A stretch of 64,000 nucleotides of DNA, taken from positions 1-64,000 of the forward strand of contig CADCEV010000003.1 of the NCBI GenBank assembly GCA_902800525.1. The letters run 5' to 3'. Positions 60,601 to 64,000 of the stretch are shown one piece after another; within the stretch, counting starts at the first letter, position 1, and every line of letters starts with the position of its first letter. The position numbers and the translations under genes were made by a program. The notes under the pieces were generated by a model. It was given only the letters and a program-made list of their open reading frames with translations, made no database searches and was not told the origin of the DNA. Source of the stretch: an uncultured Bacteroidales bacterium. Lineage in GTDB: Bacteria > Bacteroidota > Bacteroidia > Bacteroidales > Paludibacteraceae.

Positions 60601-61264
60601 CGACCACACGATCTTCATCACCGTGCTCGCGCAGGACGGTACGACAGAAATGACCTATACGATCCGTCAGATAGTGGGTAAGGACAGTAATAATAAACTG
60701 GCGTGGATCACCCTCAACGGAGATTCACTGGCGGGCTTCGATCCCGATATGGACTTCTATACCTATTATCTGTTCGAAGGAACACCGGTCCCGGAAGTAA
60801 AAGCCCAAACGGCTTCCGAGAATGCCGAATTGGATATCAAAGCGGTTTCTGCCGGAGACACTTGTGTCATCACTTGTATCGCCGAGGATCAGTCCATGCG
60901 ACGCTACTACATCCATTTCGCCATCTCTGCCATCAACGATGGTCTTGAACCCTCTGCCAATGATGTGCTCTTGAAGCGAATCCCCGGTACGAATAAGATC
61001 ATGGTCGGTACGCTCCGTAAGGGTGTCAGCTTTGCCCTCTATGACCAGGCCGGCAGAATGGTGAACTTCCAAGGTGTGCCCGTAGTCGATCCTAACGACG
61101 CGGAAGTATATACCGATGCCGATAATAAGGATGTCCTCAATAACTTCAATAACCCCGATGCGGCACTCGTTATTGACATCAATCCCGGACAACCCTATTT
61201 CTACACATTCTTCGATGTGAAGTCACAAAAATTGAGAACTGGCAAAATAATTTTGCTGCAATAA
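51617..61264 (+). CDS. Giant secreted protein of cadherin-like beta-sandwich repeats (3215 aa)
   Basis: Signal peptide ends near LNAQ (residue 25). Residues 26-270 form a PCMD-like (putative carbohydrate metabolism) beta domain starting VPDPGFEDW and ending SLYVDDVELIYS. A second, related domain lies at about 1570-1795. The remainder is roughly thirty copies of a repeat of about 80 residues with the pattern LxxIxxxGxxLxGFxPxxxxYxxxLPxGTxxxPxV, then a TYTIxF strand, as in cadherin-like beta-sandwich domains. The C-terminal 110 residues (FALYDQAGRMV, later NPGQPYFYTFFD and TGKIILLQ) resemble a type IX secretion C-terminal domain with an insertion of about 40 residues. Likely an extended adhesin or stalk. 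Alone between its promoter and terminator. Confidence 0.85.
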   Translation: MKKIFKSVMVLLMSLMTSWTVVLNAQQVPDPGFEDWSGAAFDGNAQLKYWNASNVTQVGFKFNFAHKEAGRNGGSCMMVQQQDVGAMGITETTPGYFTLGKPWVYLASVAKINEATAGTDDGIAFAYRPDSMSVWIKRTGANADKEDFVMLYYAWSGSSTGNTYKGKNGNCSSVDTHTNEESDIRQAVNANDCGTIKKANQIAEGIWREKKSYGNWTNIRVPIYYLNNTTPEKMNIIFSASQYPNFRISTGMYTGNSLYVDDVELIYSANIQKLLINGVEWKGFDPNSTEVQNYALGETATAIPSIEAKRGAGTITNIKGNINFPGRTLSGKEIVITPGDLDKKPTTIKVTSDDGKKTMTYKIQFQKAASSNAKLAGISYTIDNKTTPLPDFSPSKYNYTVDLPYGTTTAPTLSVEGQEDGQTFAITQPTSVTGTAKIVVTAPNKQATATYNLTFRVAPLADNTLKDIKVNGNSVTGFNPSQAVYKVSLPTSTKTLTVEPVSAYPAGMQKIVITPSPLPSGDDINGSTVQISVTTEGNAVAKVYKLNIKLEASSYSYLKDLSVEGLTMEFVPDQFTYYFNLPLGTTALPKINYTAGDEYQKIEVASLDPGVVDGTVRITVTAGNGDQSVYKLVFSTEKSSNSVLQGITIGGVALEDFAADVTNYSYTLPEGTTELPEIVAVPGDEFQTITVTTAGVNGKTRITVTAGNGSTTIYQISFSVKTFNDNTLKSLAVAGFDIEFDPETNDYYINLPKGTTTLPEVTYELQSTEFQTVRETKPAGLNGEYKITVRPQSGASRTYIIHFSLNKSNNTALKAIYIDNTPLAAFHQDTLHYVDSLPEGVSLIPSVTFEKAEASQRVLSVLDGTTQIITVTAETGDTREYRIDFIVRISANAFLEMIYLDGDSLKGFEPEELKYEVELTGDRCPAITVDKAAGQQVTITAPYAAGVAQIKVQPGVGAANIYLINFKKQETTVTVQLSDITFNGKSIEGFTPSKTSYELTYQGARPVIAGVAGEEGQTVSEALWQGAVAWIFVTDKEGNQASYSVACTRLPMTENKLQAIYADGTILPDFEENKTDYAYELEPGSVFPQVTYAAKENAQVAFFGQTAEGEWTIRVAAENGTTTTYTVRYTIKKRSDATLADLKVTGHEIGFLPEKTDYALDLDEGALLPSISVTAREGQRILSFTDDADHQRVLVTAENGAQNTYTITYSRKQSANALLANILIDGKKLPGFEPDSFNYAITLPKSTKVMPNIFPVAQLSNQTVTTFYSAPDGTTKIHVVAQDGTTEANYTIDFNVALSTNTKLGSLTINGEEKDVDETDYNFVLPYGASKPYSVAFTKAEPEQLVDFVEAPVNSVTKITVKAQNGDSRTYSIRYTIAQPEGENKVAKIKYTYILYGDTKKDTIKGELVPVKGDNTIDLPYGSKNFTITDVEKSYPEQSIVFYNGGIRRGAKVIASPNREGEPDVTYNVIPNILPDTLNKLKALYYIKAGETIPVPHFSPDVYSYIIPVKEQPTQSTLVAVTYGGKEPTYSKPTTPANVRNKKMAVTVGSGTKMREYSVFWYYEDDEAPLTYNWIQTEKAHFYNSDLFGIISDKGEKEATGYKPAGWSVPADLFAGIDYNAANISHFVYYTGKEVNRIGSKEVMLSTLRGGALNSSVPGVMTLGSLSLPDGVKVGGNTKVSFSRSVDAGVTFRNTPQAFQFEYMPIMKYGIDAWKAWIAVGGTSGSPVEYEITGNYSGLGEWHTATQALNYNFTMSKMNILLCSSNFSGNSLDIYDGSEAKSCDLQIRNVRFVYNSELTKATIDGIEVTPSGRNFVKNVDANYVGVPALTFTGKVNDQTRTIEWLNGGEWKEGKLTAKVINYGENLVDSTHYYVILQRTGVTSLDYTVDFGSYPTTEKNADTTIVTLPYGMKATPDVKITPSSIHQRFDVQKNGKAITITVQAENDASSTHTYLFVENLPSDASVEMIEALDDKNDDITLTFVPGSDENRSVYTATSSVVPTLVYTKKNDLVGQTFATIYTADSVVLTVTAADGKTTHKYVVNRLDPAVSSDAQLTDFRIGSTEISLGGTKTSLVMERPDEVVYFNRKHEADSVVFLQDETKMQWTAFASDDISKTKTYTLTYPTEVSIKANLAALKVNGEDYSEFDENMTEYTIKADSAIWLATLLAESEQTQATTTEIQGDSTIYTTVVTAADGNHKQTYKVIVHRTKSDVSTLAGIYYDGKLIENFRPDSLDYTYIIPAGAYKEKMPQIAAVTYEAGQIGQTVELNPASVLGEPTEFIVTSETGAQTTYTLTVNAEPSHCTELTGITVNGKAIDQFESGRHFYSVSLQSVEANIELLSNDNFQTIVRDTLVIKDSLQYRYGFEVTAEDHIAREKYEVEVYVENKSNDAQLANILIDGKSFVNYERAINHDLIFDPGNNLYTINLPAGTTTLPEVSAQLKMEGQTVNIDQDENNVLLKVTAVDEKTVNTYTLRFVIPQSKNTNLSMIYLNGDSLEGFEPDLYFYQVELPVGTHELPEVVAQKAEAVQTILPYTTDPEKMQTVITVQAEDPATRVSTYTVVFRYTRSDADTLKMIYADGDSLLGFEPTRFYYTYSLPVGTPAFPVLDQDLADEWQTVTMDTVELTQSTLIRQLNVTAESGKKNTYTVAYTILKSDVDTLQMLLVDQKPLPNFKAEVAEYYYTLTAAQAAELDGALPAVEAIAGDEYQTVLIAQDRDSLSGKSLGYKSLVTVTAATGTSRTYIVHYPVELSQEATLNMIMVGGQPVANFDAERFNYKMEINVDASVPVVSVVKKEEAQTYEIRVIEDTVLVEVMAEDLVTSQTYTLVFERLLSANTLLRNIVLRDAEGAVLPASQFAFRPEEFSYPEIPLAYVADSLPETLLPSIEVVFSDSMQTADTTRHLLPNGDMQVDVVVTAPNGEDQAIYTLIFHFVKPSDAKLSAIMVKEELIADFKPELTEYTFTHPYGTPDSLFFTLDDITYELSDERATDTAYIDADHTIFITVLAQDGTTEMTYTIRQIVGKDSNNKLAWITLNGDSLAGFDPDMDFYTYYLFEGTPVPEVKAQTASENAELDIKAVSAGDTCVITCIAEDQSMRRYYIHFAISAINDGLEPSANDVLLKRIPGTNKIMVGTLRKGVSFALYDQAGRMVNFQGVPVVDPNDAEVYTDADNKDVLNNFNNPDAALVIDINPGQPYFYTFFDVKSQKLRTGKIILLQ

Positions 61265-61280
61265 CTAAAAAATGCAAGAA

Positions 61281-61316
61281 AATCCCACATATATTTGCGT
61301 ATGTGGGATTTTTTTT
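61281..61316 (+). terminator. Terminator that overlaps the next promoter
   Basis: AATCCCACATA/TATGTGGGATT with an 8-nt loop, followed by a T-run to 61316. The right arm and loop contain the -33 box of the downstream promoter. Confidence 0.9.
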
Positions 61317-61325
61317 GTATCTTTG
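61294..61325 (+). promoter_or_regulatory. Promoter of the GT4 gene, nested in a terminator
   Basis: TTTG (61294-61297), extended as TTTGCGTATGTG, 20 nt, TATCTTTG (61318-61325). Confidence 0.85.
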
Positions 61326-61339
61326 CACCCCAAAACAAT

Positions 61340-61377
61340 AAATCATCAAATCGTCAAATAGTCAAATAGTAAATCAT
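61340..61377. repeat. AAATCGTC-type 8-bp leader repeat
   Basis: AAATCATC, AAATCGTC, AAATAGTC, AAATAGT, AAATCAT, touching the ATG at 61378. Same family as 46066-46125. Confidence 0.92.
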
Positions 61378-62550
61378 ATGTACGGAATATTTAACGACAA
61401 TTTTCCGCCTATTTTGGACGGCGTAGCTTTAACGGCGCAGAACTATGCCTATTGGTTGCATGAGAAGGGGTACGACGTACGTGTGATCACGCCTTATGCC
61501 CCCGGAGCTGGTGAGGTAATTGATAATGCGCCTTATCCTATCAATCGGTACGTCTCTGTTCCAATACCTTTCCGCCATCCTTATCGCTACGGCTTGCCGT
61601 ACGCAGATGCTGCGTTCTGGCGCAACTGGCGAAAGATGCGTTTTGATCTGGTTCATGCCCATTGTCCCTTTACCTCGGGCTCGTTGGCGTACCGGGCGGC
61701 GAGAAAGCAGGATATACCCCTCGTGGCTACGTTCCACTCCAAATACCGCCAGGATTTCGAGCACAATGTGTCGAATAAGAAACTGGTGGACTGGATGATC
61801 AAACAGGTCGTTTCTTTCTTTGAGAAGGCCGACGAAGTGTGGATCCCGCAGGCGGCGGTTGAACCGACCCTACGTGAATACGGCTACAAAGGGCATGTAG
61901 AGGTGGTGGAGAATGGCAATGATTTCTCTACCCCCACACGTTTGATTTCCGAGATGCGTGCGCAGATGCGCGAGGAATTAGGTATGGCGCCGGAAGATAC
62001 CATGCTCCTTTTTGTCGGGCAACATATATGGGAGAAGAATATCGGCTTTATCCTTGACTCGCTGGCGTTGATCAAGGAGCGGCCTTTCCACCTCTTCATG
62101 GTCGGCACGGGCTACGCGGTACGCGACATACGGCATAAAGTGAAAGAGTTAGGCCTGCAGGACCATGTAACCCTCCTCGGCAATATCCATGACCGTGAGC
62201 GTCTCAAACGTATCGATGCAGCGGCGGATCTCTTCCTCTTCCCCTCGCTGTATGACAACGCACCGCTCGTCGTGCGCGAAGCTGCGGCGATGCACACACC
62301 GGCATTGATGCTGCAGGAATCGACGGCGGCTGAAGTCATTGATTCGGATGTCAACGGATTCCTTACGCCCAACGATAAGCAGGCTTACGCCGATCGCCTC
62401 GTTTGGCTCATGGAGCATCCTGATGTACTGGCTAAGGTCGGAGACAAAGCCTCTACTACCATCGCACGTTCTTGGGAAAACGTGATGGATGAAGTTATCC
62501 TTCGATACAAAGATATACAGGAATCATACCGACTGAAAAAAGGCAAATAA
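61378..62550 (+). CDS. Family 4 (GT-B) glycosyltransferase (390 aa)
   Basis: N-terminal Rossmann part with NDNFPPILDGVALTAQNYAY and VHAHCPFTSGSLAYRAARK. The C-terminal nucleotide-sugar half has LLFVGQHIWEKNIGFILDSL and the conserved DLFLFPSLYDNAPLVVREAA acidic motif. No membrane segment. It probably adds a sugar to a glycolipid or polysaccharide precursor. Donor and acceptor are not readable. The two following genes for lipid-linked sugar transfer suggest cell-envelope glycan work. Confidence 0.9.
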   Translation: MYGIFNDNFPPILDGVALTAQNYAYWLHEKGYDVRVITPYAPGAGEVIDNAPYPINRYVSVPIPFRHPYRYGLPYADAAFWRNWRKMRFDLVHAHCPFTSGSLAYRAARKQDIPLVATFHSKYRQDFEHNVSNKKLVDWMIKQVVSFFEKADEVWIPQAAVEPTLREYGYKGHVEVVENGNDFSTPTRLISEMRAQMREELGMAPEDTMLLFVGQHIWEKNIGFILDSLALIKERPFHLFMVGTGYAVRDIRHKVKELGLQDHVTLLGNIHDRERLKRIDAAADLFLFPSLYDNAPLVVREAAAMHTPALMLQESTAAEVIDSDVNGFLTPNDKQAYADRLVWLMEHPDVLAKVGDKASTTIARSWENVMDEVILRYKDIQESYRLKKGK

Positions 62551-62575
62551 TACAACTTCAAGCATCAAGCCTTCC

Positions 62576-62698
62576 ATGGTCATTTGGCCGATTCTTTTCG
62601 GCCTGATCGGAGTAGGGTGTATGTGCTGGTGCGAGATGCGCATCGGCATCCCTGACGAGCTGCTTTCTCTGGCGAACCACTGGTGGATATTAAAATAA
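62576..62698 (+). CDS. Possible 40-residue membrane peptide
   Basis: ATG at 62576 encodes a hydrophobic segment (MVIWPILFGLIGVGCMCWCE) followed by RIGIPDELLSLANHWWILK. Plausible small membrane protein, 25 bp after the GT4 stop, but there is no independent support beyond composition. Confidence 0.35.
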   Translation: MVIWPILFGLIGVGCMCWCEMRIGIPDELLSLANHWWILK

Positions 62699-62722
62699 AA
62701 AATGCATTTTTTTGCAAAAAAA

Positions 62723-62754
62723 TTTGGTCATGTCAAAAAAAAACAGTAACTTTG
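62723..62754 (+). promoter_or_regulatory. Promoter of the GT2-GtrA operon
   Basis: TTTG (62723-62726), extended as TTTGGTCATGTC, 20 nt, TAACTTTG (62747-62754). The element resembles that of rimP (TTTGGTTATATC). Confidence 0.82.
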
Positions 62755-62782
62755 CAGCCGGTTGTTAAATACACATGTTCGA

Positions 62783-63706
62783 ATGAAGACAGTTACTATT
62801 CTTGTGCCTTGCTATAATGAAGAGCAGTCGTTGCCGATGTTCTATGAGGCTACTACAGCGGTTACTTCGCAGCTGACCAACTATCAATGGGAGTTCCTCT
62901 TTGTCAACGACGGAAGTAAGGATAAAACACTGGAGATGTTGATGAATCTCCGTCGTCAACATGGTGTTAATGTACTCAATCTCTCCCGCAATTATGGCAA
63001 GGAGAATGCAATGCTTGCCGGTTTCGATTATGCGAAAGGGGACGCAATGATTATTATGGATGCTGATCTCCAGGACCCGCCTACGATTATTCCTATGATG
63101 ATAGAGCGGTGGGAACAAGGTTTCGAGGATGTATATGCACAGCGCAAAGATCGAGGCAAAGAATCTTGGCTCAGAAAGCAGTTGAGCCTCGCATACTATC
63201 GCATGCTTAACAGGGTGGCGGATATCAATGTTTTACCTAATGTGGGGGATTTTCGCTTGCTTGACCGCAAATGTATTGATGCCCTCAAACAACTTCGAGA
63301 AGCTAACCGGTATACCAAAGGAATGTTTTGTTATATCGGGTTCAAGAAAAGTTGTATCGAGTTTGACAGAGGCGACCGGGTGGCGGGGCACTCGAACATG
63401 TCTTTCCGGATCCTATTAAGGCTGGCAATTGATGGATTAATGTCCTATACTACTGCCCCTCTCCGGATGGCGGTGTGGTTTGGATTGATAGTTGCACTGG
63501 GAGCATTTGTATATATGTTGTTTATCTTCATTAGAACACTTCTGTTCGGAGATCCTGTCGCGGGATTTCCTGCTTTGATGGATGTGATATTGTTCTTGGG
63601 AGGAGTCCAGTTATTGTGTATCGGTATCGTTGGACAGTATCTTGGCCAAGTGTATATAGAAACGAAGCATAGACCTATCTATTTTGTCGAGTCGTATAAT
63701 GAGTAA
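62783..63706 (+). CDS. Polyprenyl-phosphate glycosyltransferase, GT2 family, GtrB/ArnC-like (307 aa)
   Basis: Start at ATG 62783. GT-A domain with TILVPCYNEEQSLPMFYEAT, FVNDGSKDKT, MDADLQDPP (DxD-type metal site) and QRKDRGKESWLRK, then two membrane helices (MAVWFGLIVALGAFVYMLFI and ILFLGGVQLLCIGIVGQYLG). It loads a sugar on undecaprenyl phosphate. Its stop overlaps the start of the GtrA gene by 8 bp. Confidence 0.92.
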   Translation: MKTVTILVPCYNEEQSLPMFYEATTAVTSQLTNYQWEFLFVNDGSKDKTLEMLMNLRRQHGVNVLNLSRNYGKENAMLAGFDYAKGDAMIIMDADLQDPPTIIPMMIERWEQGFEDVYAQRKDRGKESWLRKQLSLAYYRMLNRVADINVLPNVGDFRLLDRKCIDALKQLREANRYTKGMFCYIGFKKSCIEFDRGDRVAGHSNMSFRILLRLAIDGLMSYTTAPLRMAVWFGLIVALGAFVYMLFIFIRTLLFGDPVAGFPALMDVILFLGGVQLLCIGIVGQYLGQVYIETKHRPIYFVESYNE

Positions 63707-64000
63707 GGAATTTATTCGTTTTGCTATTGTCGGTGTAATAGCCACGGCTATCCATTATGGATTGTATTATCTGCTCAATAGGTGGATAAACGTGAATGTG
63801 GCGTACACAATTGGCTACGTTGTATCCTTGTGTTGTAATTTTTTCATGACAACATATTTCACTTTTCGTAGCGAAGCGAATGCGAAACGTGGGGTGGGGT
63901 TCCTGTTTAGCCATGGGGTGAACTACCTGATTCATATGGGATTGCTTAATCTCTTCTTATGGATCGGACTACCCGAAAATATAGCCCCGGTTCCGGTGTT
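63699..64000 (+). CDS. GtrA-family membrane protein, cut by the window end
   Basis: Starts at ATG 63699 inside the end of the GT2 gene. The 100 residues present hold three hydrophobic segments (FIRFAIVGVIATAIHYGLYY, VAYTIGYVVSLCCNFFMTTY, NYLIHMGLLNLFLWIGL) with the GtrA signature F-R-F-x-x-V-G near the start and CNFFMTTYFTF. GtrA proteins flip or help flip polyprenyl-linked sugars made by GtrB-type enzymes. The 3' end lies outside the window. Confidence 0.88.
   Translation, partial: MSKEFIRFAIVGVIATAIHYGLYYLLNRWINVNVAYTIGYVVSLCCNFFMTTYFTFRSEANAKRGVGFLFSHGVNYLIHMGLLNLFLWIGLPENIAPVPV

Overview
The window is chromosomal DNA from an uncultured or little-studied member of the Bacteroidales. Three things show this: promoters with a TTTG -33 box and a TAnnTTTG -7 box separated by exactly 20 nt, a SusC/SusD-type polysaccharide utilization locus, and the linked blocks rimP-nusA-infB and moxR-DUF58-batABCDE. 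I cannot name the genus.

Layout. (1) 1-9165, mostly minus strand, is an accessory region. It holds small orphan genes, an HNH gene broken by a 23-bp duplication, a restriction-modification operon that looks like a BcgI-type (type IIB) system with an 11-G tract between the two halves of its specificity subunit, an ORF6N/PLD-like gene and a toxin-antitoxin pair with a truncated toxin. (2) 9347-23883 is a fructan (levan-like) utilization operon: SusC, SusD, a DUF4960 surface binding protein, two divergent GH32 enzymes, two twin secreted binding-like proteins, a larger relative of them and a small PIGD-TM-Arg-tail protein. (3) 23884-28341 holds a deleted ATPase, an unknown gene, a DUF3987 gene, a small orphan gene and a remnant secreted protein. 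(4) 28366-32097 is the second fructan operon: periplasmic GH32 exo-fructosidase, MFS sugar transporter and fructokinase. Its upstream region shares operator-like DNA with the susC promoter. (5) 32096-41648 is housekeeping: DUF4837 lipoprotein, AraC regulator, glyA, rimP-nusA-infB and a Thr-rich lipoprotein. (6) 41587-50168 is the Bat (aerotolerance-type) operon on the minus strand. (7) 50169-61316 has an unusual hairpin- and repeat-rich gap, a third member of the small orphan family and a 3215-residue surface protein built of cadherin-like repeats. (8) 61378-64000 holds two glycosyltransferases and a GtrA flippase cut by the window edge.

How the genes work together. Surface GH32 enzymes and binding proteins would cut and hold fructan, SusCD would import oligosaccharides, the periplasmic GH32 would release fructose, and the MFS carrier and PfkB kinase would feed fructose phosphate to glycolysis. 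MoxR, DUF58 and BatA-E form the usual envelope-associated ATPase/VWA complex.

Most unusual. Many leaders directly in front of start codons are degenerate tandem repeats whose unit length is constant within a leader (7, 8, 9, 10 or 11 bp). Unit families recur at unlinked operons, and the same words appear in frame inside coding sequences and signal peptides. Also notable are the likely phase-variable type IIB system, a three-member family of small orphan proteins, dispersed hairpins with compensatory stem changes, an extended -33 element and a shared short C-terminal tail on secreted proteins.
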